From Micromussa lordhowensis (Eukaryota; Cnidaria; Anthozoa; Scleractinia; Lobophylliidae), in the NCBI GenBank assembly GCA_964020085.1, contig OZ026596.1, forward strand, positions 46,800,803 to 46,864,802: DNA of 64,000 bases. Direction: 5' to 3'. Positions 25,085-38,300 of this stretch are shown in pieces. Under the pieces are notes generated by a model, which worked only from the letters and a program-made list of their open reading frames with translations, had not been told where the DNA came from and searched no databases. A program made the translations under genes and the position numbers. How positions within the stretch are numbered: position 1 is the stretch's first letter; every line of letters begins with the position of its first letter.

Positions 25085-25191
25085 TTTGACACGTCGCACG
25101 CGAAGAAACTGGGCTCCAGTCCCTACCAGTACTTTTCACATTGAAAACTTTGAAATTGCCTACATCTTGTAAGGCTATATTTTTATTTATC
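25085..25191. promoter_or_regulatory. Shared bidirectional promoter, RABL3/MPST
   Basis: Only 107 bases separate the two divergent start codons, so both promoters and 5' leaders must overlap here. It includes ACACGTCGCACGCG near the RABL3 side and is AT-rich toward MPST. No canonical TATA is placed clearly for either gene. Confidence 0.6.
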
Positions 25192-28060
25192 ATGTCTGTC
25201 TCTACCCTCGTCAAAGCCCAGTGGCTCCGCCAAATGATGCTTCAGAAATCGAAATATCTTCGAGTCTTGGATACGTCTTGGCACCTTCCAAAGGAAAATC
25301 GTGATCCAAAGAAAGAGTTTTTGGCGCATCGGATTCCTGGGGCGAAGTTTTTCGACATTGAGGAATGTGTCGACAAGTCATCGCCTTATGAACACATGCT
25401 GCCAAATACTGAAGATTTCTCAAATTACGTTCGCAGCCTTGGACTTATGAACGACAGTCATGTTGTTGTGTATGATAATAATAATGGTGGATTATTCTCG
25501 GCTCCCCGAGTCTGGTGGATGCTTCGCGCATTCGGGCACGATCGGGTATCGATTTTGGATGGCGGGTTTCCAAAATGGTGCGCCGAGGGTTATCCAGTTG
25601 AATCAGGCCCACAAAATGCGACAGCAGTTGAAGGTATATGTGTGGGGGGGGGGGGGGGGGAACAGCTGACAATCCCCAAATTGGATGGGGCGGGGTAAAC
25701 CGGCAGTGTCCCCAATCCTCCGTAGGAAAAAAGATGGCGGCTGTACATTTTACCACAATACCTTGCGAACCTAACACAGCGTATAAGACACAAGGAAAGC
25801 CAATTTTTGTACAATATTTCCCCCTGTACTAAGGGCATTGTGTATTGTAGGTTTGAAGATTTTATAACCCTTCTGTACCTTTTTATGAACATTGTTACTT
25901 CTCTTGTACTATATAAATTTGAAAGATCAAATGCATTATGTCCAATCAAAATCCTCACCCTGGGGATATACACACCAGTCAAATTCCCATAGGTTGCCCG
26001 ACCCCCCCCCCCCCCCTCCTGGGCTTGACATTGATAGGTGCATTACCATATTTACTTGAATAAGCGCTGCGGCACTTATTTAATTTTTCGCACCACAAGT
26101 GCGGCGCTTATTTTAAAAATTGTATCAGACAAATTTACTTTTTCTACATTTTTATTCAACGGTACACTTTCTATCTGTTAATTTTCGTACGGACTGATAC
26201 TATACTTCGCATAGCAAGAATTCTGGAAAGAGAGCTTACCACCCGAGCAGAGAAATACAGTCACTTTGAACTAAAGAACATCACATTTAAGGAAAATAAA
26301 TTGCCGATGCTGTTTTAAAATTGTTTTATAGTGTTTTTCCTGGTTATACGGAATTCATTGAATAAGCACCGCATCGGGGGTGCGGTGCTTATTAACTTTT
26401 TTGTCCCAGATGCGGCTCTTATTCGAGGGCGGTGCTTATTTGAGTAAATACGGTATGTATGTATGTAACCTCCCACGAAGATGCTCTTTGGGCTCGTCAC
26501 GTGTGCTCTTCTTGTAGGGAGGAACGCGTGACAAGCCCAAAAAGCATCTCTGATGGAGTCTTGGGTGGGGTTGCCATATTGTGACAACAGAGTGCAGTCT
26601 GCACTATCATATGAGCTCAAAATTTCCTCCCCCCCCCCCCCCCCGATCTTGAAATGCAGATTAAGCTTATATCACTTTTCTGGCATCATGCTTTATGTTT
26701 TTTTTATAGCTCGGCCCTTTTAAAAAAATTTGAAGTAGGGAACTTAAATAAGACAGTACTGTAGGTAGTGGCTGTTCTTTTGGTGATAATTTGAGGAGAG
26801 CAGCAAATTTCACTGGTCACTCCCACAAATTTTCTTGATGACTTTATATTCTCTTTTAGTATAATTTCAGAGTTGAAGAGCAAGTTTCTAGCGATCTGAT
26901 TCGTTGAGCGATTTGTTCTATGACGTTATATTCACCGCGCTACGCGGTGAATATAACTCTCAACCAAAAACAACATGGCTGTGAGCCGGTTTGCCCAAGT
27001 TTCCGACGAGGAAATATCCAAAATGTCGTTTTCTCTGTCCTTCAACTCTGAAATTATACCAAAACACTTATTTGCCTCAGGCTCGGTGAATATTGTCAAA
27101 TAATCCCCTTGACTTCGTCTCAGGGATTATTCGACAATATTCACCTTGCCTTCGGCGAATAATTGTCAATTATTTACTTCGCTAAAACTCCTCAAATAAA
27201 AAATGAAGGTCACGAAATTGATTATCTAAAAGGTGCAGTAAAAAACTTAAACATTTTGTACCATCCATATAATTTATGGACTAGTTGTGTCCAAATGATT
27301 CACGTCCTCATAAGTGATGTATGGACAATAAGAATGCATTATTTGTGGACCATATCAATTTTAAAGAATAAAAATATGATCAAACTGAATCCAAGACAAG
27401 GTCTCAAATGACTTAACAATGCATACTGATGAGAATGAGAAACTTCACAATGTGTTTAATACTACTTTATTTGTCTTATATTGTTGCAATTCACCACATA
27501 AAAGTAAGAATTATGGGAAGTAGCCAAAACTTCAGATCAGACATCAGCTCTTAATTGAAAGGACTGAGTGTTATTCAAATAACTGACTGCAACTGTGAAT
27601 AATATTGCTTGTGCTTTGAATTTTCCCAGATGGTGGCCCATTCAAAGCTAACTTAAACACCGCAATGTTCTGTAACTTTGATTTTATGAAAGCCAATGTA
27701 TCACATCCAACCATTCAAGTTGCTGATGCCCGGTCACCTGGCAGATTCTTTGGCACTGAAACTGAGCCACGGCCAAACTTTCCAACTGGTCACATTCCAC
27801 ATTCAAAGAGTGTTCATTATGCTCAGTGCTTAGATCCTGAAACAAAACTGATGAAAGATCCTGAGGAGCTAAAGAAAGTATTTGAGGAAGCAGGAATTGA
27901 TCTTGGAAAAGAGCTTATTACATCCTGTGGATCTGGGATCACTGCATGTGTGGTGGCTTTGGCAGCACACCTTTGTGGAAAAAGAGACACCATGGTGTAT
28001 GATGGATCTTGGGTGGAGTGGGGTCAGCGTGCTTCGTCTGATATGATTGAAAAGAATTAG
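25192..28060 (+). CDS. MPST: 3-mercaptopyruvate sulfurtransferase, 2 exons
   Basis: Transfers sulfur from 3-mercaptopyruvate to an active-site cysteine and on to acceptors such as thioredoxin; part of cysteine breakdown and H2S formation in cytosol and mitochondria. Exons 25192-25633 and 27630-28060 join in frame to 290 residues (human about 297). Tandem rhodanese domains: the first with HIPGAKFF-like AHRIPGAKFFDI, SPYEHMLP and APRVWWMLRAFGH; the second with GHIPHSKSVHY and the catalytic loop SCGSGITAC (Cys247). CGSG(V/I)TA marks MPST rather than thiosulfate sulfurtransferase, which has CRKG. C-terminal YDGSWVEWG is conserved. An upstream in-frame TTG could add 17 residues; I chose the ATG at 25192. 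The 2-kb intron holds a G/C tract at each end and three small repeats. Confidence 0.95.
26044..26455. mobile_element. MITE, ends TACCATATTTACTTGAATAA / complement
   Basis: About 412 bp in the MPST intron. The inverted ends each lead into AAGCGC/AAGCACCGC stretches, and there are additional internal inverted copies (CACCGCATC, GGTGCGGTGC). No ORF is present. It is flanked by an AT dinucleotide only. Confidence 0.65.
26479..26549. mobile_element. Short foldback repeat
   Basis: AGATGCTCTTTGGGCTCGTC pairs with the near-complement GACAAGCCCAAAAAGCATCT, around a loop containing GTAGGGAGGAACGCG. It lies in the MPST intron. Confidence 0.55.
26859..27059 (+). mobile_element. Small inverted-repeat element carrying a Crypton-like N-terminus
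   Basis: 20-bp inverted ends GTATAATTTCAGAGTTGAAG and complement. An internal ATG at about 26974 starts MAVSRFAQVSDEEISKM, which resembles the N-terminus of coral KIAA1958/Crypton-type tyrosine recombinase ORFs. After 17 codons the frame runs straight into the right inverted end. It also has a local palindrome TATTCACCGCG...CGCGGTGAATA. Interpreted as a deletion derivative of a larger element. Confidence 0.5.
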
Positions 28061-29384
28061 ACACTTGCTTATTTTCTTCAGTAATATAAAAACAGGGAAA
28101 ATTTGAATTGAAATGTCAAACCTAGTACTAATGTTGCAGCAGGCTTATCTTCTAGGCTCCTAGACTTAACCATAGTAAACTGACAAGGGTAATGCAATAT
28201 GTCAGGGCACCTAAGGCAACAGGAAGTGGCTTGATGCCTAGCTCAAAAAACCCAGCTTTTACATCATTTGCCAAGATTTGAACTTCATAATAATAACAAT
28301 AATAATGATAGTGATAATAATATTTGATATTCATATGGTGCAAATTAACATGTAAATATGATCTAATGTGCCTAATATACTCCAGAGTAAACAATAATCT
28401 GATTTTGTAGTACAGTGTATAGAAGTGTTGTATAACATAAGTAACACAATGAACCGGGTTTGACGTCCATCATGGAGGGTTCACCATTTTTGTTTCTGTA
28501 GATTTTCTGTATGGTTTCAATGAAGCTAAGCATGTGGGATAATAATCATACACAGAACGTCTAAGGACTGTATACCATAGAATGCTAACATTTTTAATTT
28601 TTTTGAACTGTAAACTACAGGATAGGATGAATATTTTTTTGCATAGAATACTCTCCCAAAGGTTATATAAACATATGAATAATCTTAATGCAGCTTTTAC
28701 AAACTTGCAAAATAGTTCCTTGATAGGGGACCCTGAAGTTATTTATCTTTCTGCTCTCAAGACAACATAAACAATGTTGTATGGCTCTTTATGTTTGTTC
28801 ATGTGATCTATTCCACACTTGTCAAACGCAGGCTATTCTCTACAAAATTCCTTATTACTACGATTTGTGCTATTAATACAAAAAAAATGTCCTGTTTTTT
28901 TTTAACTATTTCCTTTCTAAGAAACTAACCGGTAATATATAATACCTACCATGAAGCACCGTATTTACAGCAGCTACTACTAGTAGTAGATAAAAATGCC
29001 AAAATAAAAATTTACCAGTAACATACACTCCTCGTCAAGTTATAACTGATTTCAGCTATTAATGAAAAATCAATGTTATAATCAGACTGACAAATCACTT
29101 CATTCTAATTGGCTGGCAGCAAGTTAAGTTATCATTCATTTTTAATTTGCCCTGCAAGCAAATCTATGCATGTTCATTCTTATTTTTTCAGTCATTTGAC
29201 AACTGAGTAACTGCATTAAGATTGAGCAATACTACAATGGCTATAGGAGTTTTGGATTGTACACAGTTTAGCTCTAAATTTGTGAATAATTAGAGTTTGA
29301 GAACAAACCATGTCAATATACTCTTCAAATGTTGAATGTATTTCAAAGTAAAGTAAGGTATGTCATATTAAAAAGTAGTCTTAT
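28061..29384. other. Intergenic DNA between convergent MPST and FBXO21
   Basis: AT-rich, with a purine/AAT-rich low-complexity stretch near 28290-28330. No gene or RNA is recognised. It must contain both 3' UTRs. Confidence 0.5.
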
Positions 29385-32300
29385 TCAGGTGTCGACATCT
29401 TCAGGGTATCGTTGTTGAAGACTTTCATTCGGTATGTACCGGCTTCCAGTAAAACCTTTAAAATATTTCCCTAGTTCAGGATGTGGGTTTAATGGCTGAT
29501 CAGGATCTTCCCTCAAATTAACTGCAAGAAGAATAGAGATCAGTTATACTAACCATGGATCCAGCCGCTGCTACAGCAACTGTCTGCAGTTTGAACATTT
29601 ATTTCTCACTGAATAATTTGAAATATTATGCTTACTATGGGCAGCATATCTTTGAGAGCCATCGTCACCTAGCACATTGTAGAATGGCTGATTACGGCCA
29701 CCAGGTGAATGGTCAACACCCATTTGTTGAATCCATGTCTCATCCATTCTACAAACAGGATCCCATCCATAAATAACGCAGCCATAATCGTACCTGAAGA
29801 ATAAGATAGCAATCATGACCAACTGAAAAAGCTTACTATGCATATCGCTAAGGTGAATATTTCAAGCACAACTGAGTGTGTGGGCTGGATGGGTATATAT
29901 TTGGCCTCGAGGTCAGTATGTATGGACTGAGCGCAGAGAGGTCTGTGCATACTGACCAAGAGCCATTTGGCTCTCAGCAAAATATTTATTTTCACTTCCA
30001 GCCTGACCTCACTCAGTCAGTAAGTATTTTACAGTATGACCACTTTGTGAACTTCTTCATTTGTGAGAAGTGTTGACTTTCTTACTGTGCTTTCAGAGTA
30101 CATTTGTGAGTGAAGTAGTTCTGCATAGGACACTTTGCCAGGATAGTAAAATGTGCCGTCAGAATGCTCTCTTTCATCTCTCATTCGCAACAATACAATA
30201 GTTATTATTATTATTTCTGTCATAAACTTGCATCGATTTTAAGAGACTGTGCATTTCTAGAAGGGCTGTTCACATTTTTTTCTGCCCTATCTCACTGATG
30301 CATATATGGCCCCAATGCTGGACCTTTAATCTTATGGTTTTCCAAAGAAATAGCATGCTGAACCATATGGGTCATGTATGAAACTTATCTTTTCAACATT
30401 TTAAAAAAGGGATCAGCTCCTGCAGTGGGATGTTCCACTATTAATATTTTTGTTTTATTTCATCAGTGTTGATTGTCAATGCCTATGGACCATACTTACA
30501 ATTTGTGCCTCATAACCATTCCAACTTTAAACCCAACTTGAGAATGGTTTGGATCAGACCTTAATTTCTGACGTTAAAAACAGATTGAATGCAAGAGGTT
30601 AGAGATGAGCACTATGAGTGATTACATATGATACTTTATAGAACCATTCAGTTATAATTGTTTTTGTTTTTTTACAGTAAGCTATTGTAGAAATCACATT
30701 GTTCTCTTCCAGTCTCCTGTGTTCAAGTGAGAAATGTTAGGAAACTGTTTGAATCACCACTCCTTTCCCAGCCCTTCAGATCACAATTTTTTTACTGCAG
30801 CTCAAAGCAACGAATCTCCATGTTTGGCTCAACAGGTCATTTTTTAATATATATCTCTATTTGAAACACACAAATGGTATTGGGCATATAAGATAGCAAG
30901 TGATGTTTCACCATCCTGTGTAGTTCTTATGACAAACAAACTTGGTGAAGGTTGAATGATGATGTGGAACACGATACATCATTTTGCCACCTTTTAATAA
31001 TTATTAAGCTATGGAAAATGCATTGGAAGAAGAGAGTATAGAAATGCTAAAACTCTTCTAATCAAACTTAACCTTAAAAGGTCCCTTCTGTGTTCAGCTT
31101 TTGAAATATTTGTTTGGTTCACCAGCAACTAACATCTAGACTAGCACAACTTGGCAGTCCACATTCAGCCCCAGGAACTCATTACACTGGCATCCTGACC
31201 CATGTCTGATTTGACTAGCATGAAGTGACTGGAGGTATTTCTTCCTTCCCTAAATGAGAAGCTACTCCATTGCAGGTCAGGTCTCCCCCCCCCCCCCCCC
31301 CACATTTCATTCAGTGGTACCCATTCATTTTATATACACCCGGGTGGACAAAGTGAGAGTTCAGCATGCTGCTCAAGAACACAACACGGGTTTCATTAAC
31401 GTCAGGCACCTGGCAAATTAACTGGGCGTGAGGATGGTTTTGCCCACCTGGTTCGCCCATCTACAGAAAGGTTATTCTTACATTAGAAGTTCAGTTGAGT
31501 TGAGTTCAAATAGTTTTGCCTGCCTGTGAAAACCAGTTGCCAGTATGAAACCCACGGATGTCTCCCACAAGTAAGCAGTATAACCACAAAATTTAAAAAA
31601 AATAAAATAAAATAATCACAAATAATATACCAACTGTTTTATTGTTAACAAAATATAATCTTGCCATACTGCCTGTGGAGGATTATCCTCCAAATCCTGC
31701 TGAATTTTTTTCTGATTGGCTCGTTCAAGAAGATTCTCCAGAATTCCTCTGCGTATTGAGACTGCACCACTCATTAGAGTTTCAAGGCTGTCAATTGCCT
31801 GTAGAAGGTGTTCAGAAAATAACATAATTAAGAGATAACTATAAGTCAGAGTGAATGTGTTTTTACCAGATAGTACTCTAGTAAAGACTTAATAGCACAG
31901 TGGCTAACCTGAATAGAGCTTCAGTTAGCCCAAGTGGGTCTAACCCAGTGAATGGTTAGCTCTCACTGTAAGCATAGCACAAACAAATACATGCATATAC
32001 AAATACTAATGTGACATTTGACTTTGACAGGGACCTGACTCAGGTTCAGATTTGACTCGGCCAACTGATAAACTCGTGCAAACTATTAAAATAACCATTT
32101 TGATTAAGAGAGTACCCTTTGGAAGGCATTTCCACAGTGCTGAGTAGAACAATTACTACTAGAGGCTTGCTTCAATACAATACCTTAACATTATTTTCTG
32201 TGTGAGTACTAAACACTAAGCAACATTCAGGCAAGTTTATTTATATAAAGATGTGTTTCTCTTTATCACAGTACTTGATGGCAGGATTCCACTGTAATTT

Positions 32301-35300
32301 TATCAATAAGCTACATTACACAACTTGATGTACCTCTTCTAGGTCAATTCCCAAATGAACCTGTATTCTTGCCAGAAGTAGTCTGCTATTTTCATCATCA
32401 GGGTCAAGAAATAGTGCTAAGTCAAGAGAAGAATGCAGCCCACTTAACCTGTGAAACAAAGAACGTTTGTCACACAATCATTTATTAACTCTTTGTTTGT
32501 GGACAGAGTTGTCACTAGTTTGTGTGGAAATATCTTTGTGGATTGGTTAAGCTGAGTACTCCTGCTCTAATTATGAGATCCAGTACATATGCACTGCAAG
32601 TAATTTGTCTTAAGTAACAAGTCTTGAGTAATGAAAAAGAGACCATATTGTTTAAGGGTTACTTTTTCTCTTAACATGAATAAAAATAAGTTGCTGTTAA
32701 AAATGAATTTCAAATCAAAACAGCTTGAAACTAATTAGATTTGGATTAATTTTTCCTTTGTTTCAGATCTATTAAAACAATCTTCAAACAAAGAAAAATG
32801 CTAATTAAAGTAGCATGAAGTTCATAATTTAACTTAATGAAATACAAACTTCCAGGTTATCAGACTTATAAAGCATTTAGTTATTATTGCAAGTACCTAC
32901 CGACTACCAGGGTCCTCTACTGTCCTGTAACTATTGATGATATTTGCCACCATACGAATAAATACCTGTGTGATAAAAATAGACACATATAAAATAAACA
33001 CAAAAACTGAGTTCTAACTAGAACATTGTTCCTTATATTGAGCTTGCAATTATTATTAGCTTCAGGTTTATTTCAAATGAAGGGCAGGTTTCATGATAAG
33101 TGCTTCATTTTTTGTACTTTCCATTTTAAATGAAAGAATACTCGCTAGTTAATTTTGGCTACAGTGATAAAATAGGAAATAAAAGTAGATAATTTGTTCC
33201 AACTGGGTCCAATATGAAAAAGTCTTCAGAAGCAAACAAGGAAAAACTTGAATAATCATGTTCCTGATCTAGTTGTCACACAGCCTGTCACTAAATAATA
33301 TCAGTTCTACAAACTTGGGCAGCTTGAACTGTTTCCAAACACTTAATTCAGCTTTGTATTTCCCGCTTTGCAATCTTTTTATTTCTCACCCAATTTAACC
33401 CCCATCTTTACACCAGTTACTCACATTACCAATATCACTAATAGTGTCTTAATATATTCCAGCTAATCTATTACCTGTATAGGAGTAGCTCTTACAAAAG
33501 GAACAACCCCAACAGATATTTCGTTTGCCATTGGCGAATAAAGCAAATCCAGGCACTGTCTCTCTGACAAAAATCTTCCACCATTAAAGCAGTCAATGTA
33601 TTTATATGCAGATGAATCATCAACCCTTATAAAGGAACAGTGCATTAGAAGTTTTAGAATCATCTCTTTGGTACAGGAATTAGTGATGTTCTTCATTAAA
33701 GAAACACTGCAATATTACTTTAAACCAAACTAGTTGACACATTTCAAATATCCTTTGAAGTATGAAATCAGATGTGATGTATTTGATTCAAAATTCATCA
33801 CGTGAATTGTGTCATGAAAGCAATGTTTGCGTAAACTGCAAGCCACATTGTATGCTGCCTATTAATACTGGGTTAAAATCCTTTACTGTCTCCTGGACAG
33901 GTTCTTTTAATGCAAGAAGATTTTTATCTCCTAAGACTTAAGAGAAATGCTTGAATGTAGCTTTCATTGAGTCTCCCGGCTGTTTAAGCACACTCATGAA
34001 GGACTAACATCCCATTCAGTGGGAGTACAGCGACAACATCATGAGCCAACAGACCAAGTACCTTTGACTACACTGTACATGTAAGGTCAAAAAATACATC
34101 AACAAAACAGCAAAATGATAATTGAGAACAATCTATTTTAAGGACTATTAAAGAAGGTTACAGGTCAGTCTAAACATGAGCAAGATGTAACTAAGTTACA
34201 TATGTTACATACTGTGGATCCAAGTTGGATCTCCATCTCAGCAAAAAATGGCTGGGAAAATTAACCTAGAAATAATAACAAAAGACAAAAACATTCTATC
34301 ATTGCCATACTTTACTAGCTACAGTAATACTCAGGACACACATGGACGGGGGGGGTTTGTTACCGGGGTTCTGTTACATCCCGCCGGCTCGCAAGCTTGC
34401 CGGCGGGTTGATAGAACCCCGGTAAACAAAACCCCCCCCGTCCATGTGTGTTAGTGGAAACATGCGTTATTGGCGCTTGTAATAGAATTATTTTTCTATT
34501 GAAGAAATGTGCCGTCTATATAGAAAGCAATGGCTGCTGCGACCTTTTCGAGAGATGTTCTTGAAATGTTTTACGGACCGATTTCCAATGAGGTTAATGA
34601 AGGGCTCAGAAAGCCTATCAGACCTTTGAGAAGGTTTGATTTTCAACTGGCTAGAAATGATTTTAATCAATGGCTTCGTGTGTGGAAAATGAGCGTTCCA
34701 GGGGGGAACAGAGACCTCTTGAAATTTTTCCAAAAAACAAAACCCAGATTCATCGAAGTCTGCGAAAATGAAGTCAAGGAGTTGAAGAGCGTTAAAATGC
34801 AATTCGGGCTTCTTGTAAGATTTTCAATGAACCGAGACGAAGAAGTGCGAATCATGGAGCATTATTTTAATCGGATGCAGCCAGCAATCTTGAACGAACA
34901 CAATATTGATACATTGAACTTTTTATTAAATCAGTTCATTGATGAAGTGAAAGGCGAGATTGAAGCCTGGTCTCAAAGAGGATCGGGATGGGTAGTGGAC
35001 GAAATCTTGGAAGCCTATATCAACGTGGCACGGTATCAGCCGCTGCGGGGCGGAAGCTATATGGTATTGCCCTCAAAGCTGAAAAACAAGAAAGCGATAC
35101 TCAATATCCAAAACAGAGACAACCAGTGCCTCAGATGGGCGATTAGGGCCGCTTTATTTCCTGCACCGAAAGGGAGAAACCCGATAAGAACATCAAGCTA
35201 CCCGACAGAAGACGGCCTAGATTTCGAAGGCATTGATTTCCCCACACCTGTAAAACAGATAGACAGGCTGGAGAGGCAGAATCCCAACCTTGCGATAAAC

Positions 35301-38300
35301 GTGTTCGGATGGGAAAAAGAACGAGTCATCGTCCACAGGATCACTGAAAAAGGATTTGACGCCCAAACGATCAATCTGATGATAACGACACAAGGTGAAA
35401 ACACGCATTACAGCTATGTGAAAAGGCTCACAGCACTATTATACGACCAAAACAGGCACAATGAAAGCAAGCATTTCTGCGAAAGGTGTTTGCATGGCTA
35501 CAAAATGAAAGATCTTCTTGAAAAGCACAAACCAGAGTGCAAAGGGCTGCTGAAAACTCCAACAAGAACGGAGATGCCGAAAGAAGGAGAAAACAAGATG
35601 ACTTTCACAAACCACCACAAGCAGATGAAGGCGCCATATGTAGTGTACGCAGACTTTGAATGTGTGCTCAGAAAGATAGAGGGATGCGAGCCTGCTCCGA
35701 ATTCTAGCTACACAGTGAAAACAGAGAAGCATGAGCCATGCGGGTTTTCATACATCGTTGTGAGGAGCGATGGGCAGACTATTGGCCCATACACCCACAG
35801 AGGCAAAGACACAGTGTACGTGTTTCTTGTATGGCTGCAGAACCATGAAAGAGAAATGCGAGAAGACATGGCAAAAAACAGGCCGCTGGTCATGACGCCA
35901 GAGGACTGGAAGAATCACCGCCAGGCGGTTGAGTGCCACATCTGCAACAAGGACCTCTTTAAAGACTTGTTCTTAGACTCGGTCGGCGTCCACAACCCAT
36001 ATTCTGGAAAATACTGCGGGCAAAGCCACAGAAGATGCTTCTTCAATGCTTTGAAAGACTTGCCTAAACCTGAAAAGCAGCCGAAAGATAAAATCGACCA
36101 GTGGATCGCAAATAACCAGGAGACATGCCTGTTCTGCGCAGACCCACTGCTTGTGGCGAATTACAAAGATTCAGTGAGAGACCACGACCACCTGACAGGA
36201 AGATACCGAGGCGCAGCTCATAATGACTGCAACTTCAAGCTGAAAATGAATCCAAAAACAGCACCAATTCCGGTATTCTTTCACAACCTGAAAGGCTACG
36301 ATGGGCATTTGCTCATGCAAGCGATGGCGAGGGTGCAGGGTGAAATAAAATGCATCCCAACGAACACAGAAAAATACATCTCATTCTCACTGGGGAATCT
36401 GAGGTTTGTCGACAGCGTGAATTTTCTGCTGAGCAGCCTGGACAAGCTGGTGAAGGGCAGCGATGAGTTCCCGATCTTGCAAAAGATCTTCCCGCAAGAG
36501 AACAAGATGTTGGTGAAGAAGGGCATCTACCCGTACGAGTACATGGACTCATTTGAAAGGTTCGAAGAAACAGAACTTCCGGAGAAAGAGACAACAGATG
36601 TGCTGTTGTTGGCAGACGTATTCAAGAACTTTAGAAAAGTTTGCCAAGAAAAGTATGGGCTTGACCCTGCTCATTACTACAGCGCGCCAGGATTGAGCTG
36701 GGACGCGCTCTTGAAAAAGACAGGCGTCGAGCTCGACCTGCTGACAGATCTGGACATGCACCTGTTCATCGAGCGGGGAATGCGAGGTGGTATCTCAATG
36801 GTCAGCAAGCGGTACGCAAAGGCTAACAACCCGCTGGTCGAAGGATACAACCCAAACGAACCAACGAACTATATCACCTATCTAGACGCGAACAACCTCT
36901 ATGGCTGGGCGATGAGCCTGCCGTTGCCAAAAAGTAACTTCCACTGGAAGCGTGTTATGCCCACAGAAAAGCAGATCACGAAGATGAAGTGGAATTCAAA
37001 GAAAGGGTGGATGCTGGAAGTCGACATTGAATACCCGGCATACCTGCATGACTTGCACAACGACTACCCTCTGGCGCCAGAAAAGAAGGTGATAACCCCC
37101 GAGCAGATGTCAGGTTACCAGCGGCGTCTGATGGCGGACTTGGATTTGACAATGCCAGCCACGGAGAAGCTTGTGTTAACCCTTGAAGACAAAGAAAAGG
37201 ACGTGGTCCATTACAAGAACTTGCAGTTCTACCTCCGCCAGGGAATGCGACTGAAAAAGGTGCACAGAGTGCTGGAGTTCGACCAAGAGCCCTGGATGGA
37301 ACCATACATCAGGATGAACACGGAGTTTCGCAAGCAGGCAAAGACAGACTTCGAGACGGACTTCTACAAGCTGATGAACAACTCAGTGTTCGGTAAGACG
37401 ATGGAAAACCTGAGGAACCGCACCGACGTAAAGATAGTGAGGAGTTGGGAAACCGACAAGATCCGCAAGCTGGTGTCCAGCCCGTCTTACGACAGGTACA
37501 ACGTCTTCGGAAACGACATGGCCGGCATACACATGAGAAAGACTCGGCTGGTGCTGAACAAGCCCGTGTATACAGGCATGACAATCCTCGAGAACAGCAA
37601 GATCTTGATGTACGACTTCTTCCACAACCACCTGAAAGCAAGATATGGGCCGAAGTGCGAGCTGATCTACACAGACACAGACAGCCTGCTCTTGAATGTC
37701 CAGACGGAAGACGTCTACAAAGACATGAAGGAAGACTTGTGGATGTATGACACAAGCAACTACCCCAAAGACCACCCACTTTACGACGACAGAAACAAAA
37801 AGGTGCTGGGCAAGATGAAAGACGAGTGCGGAGGCACAGCGATAGAGGAAGTGGTGGCAGTAAGGTCGAAGATGTACTCGATTAGTAAAGCAGACAGAAA
37901 CAGCATAAGGAAGGCGAAGGGGGTGAAAAAAAATGTGATCGAGAATGAAATCACGCACGATCACTACAAAGAAGCGCTCTTTGAAAGGAGGCAGTTCATG
38001 CACAAAATGAAAATCTTGCAGAGTGAGGGTCACGAGATGTACGGAATGTGCATGAACAAGATCTCGATCTCACCATTCGATACAAAGCGCTGGATAGCGA
38101 ACGATGGAGTCAACACGCTGGCGTACGGGCACATCAGGTTGCTGGCGGCGGCAGCTGTGTATTAGGCGGCACAACCAACAGCTCTTCACGAACAAAGCCG
38201 CGCTTAGGCCCGTCAGACAAATAATAGACAACAGGCTCACCGGGCTTGGTCACATTCCTTTCAATATGGTGGACTTTCAAAGACCAGATAGGGTCAGTGG

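Noticed and set aside
30104..30180. Candidate FBXO21 exon (REHSDGTFYYPGKV)
   Set aside because: The true preceding exon is at 30500-30567 (FKVGMVMRHK) and joins in phase with the YccV exon; the candidate is not needed and has no similarity.
33700..34330. Apparent loss of the FBXO21 exon for the SirB1-like core
   Set aside because: On a second look the 53-base exon is present at 34213-34265 with good splice sites and the correct phase.
37383..38033. Long minus-strand ORF (216 residues) and other ORFs antisense to the polymerase
   Set aside because: They lie wholly within the polymerase gene, which carries all motifs in the plus frame; the antisense products are low-complexity shadows.
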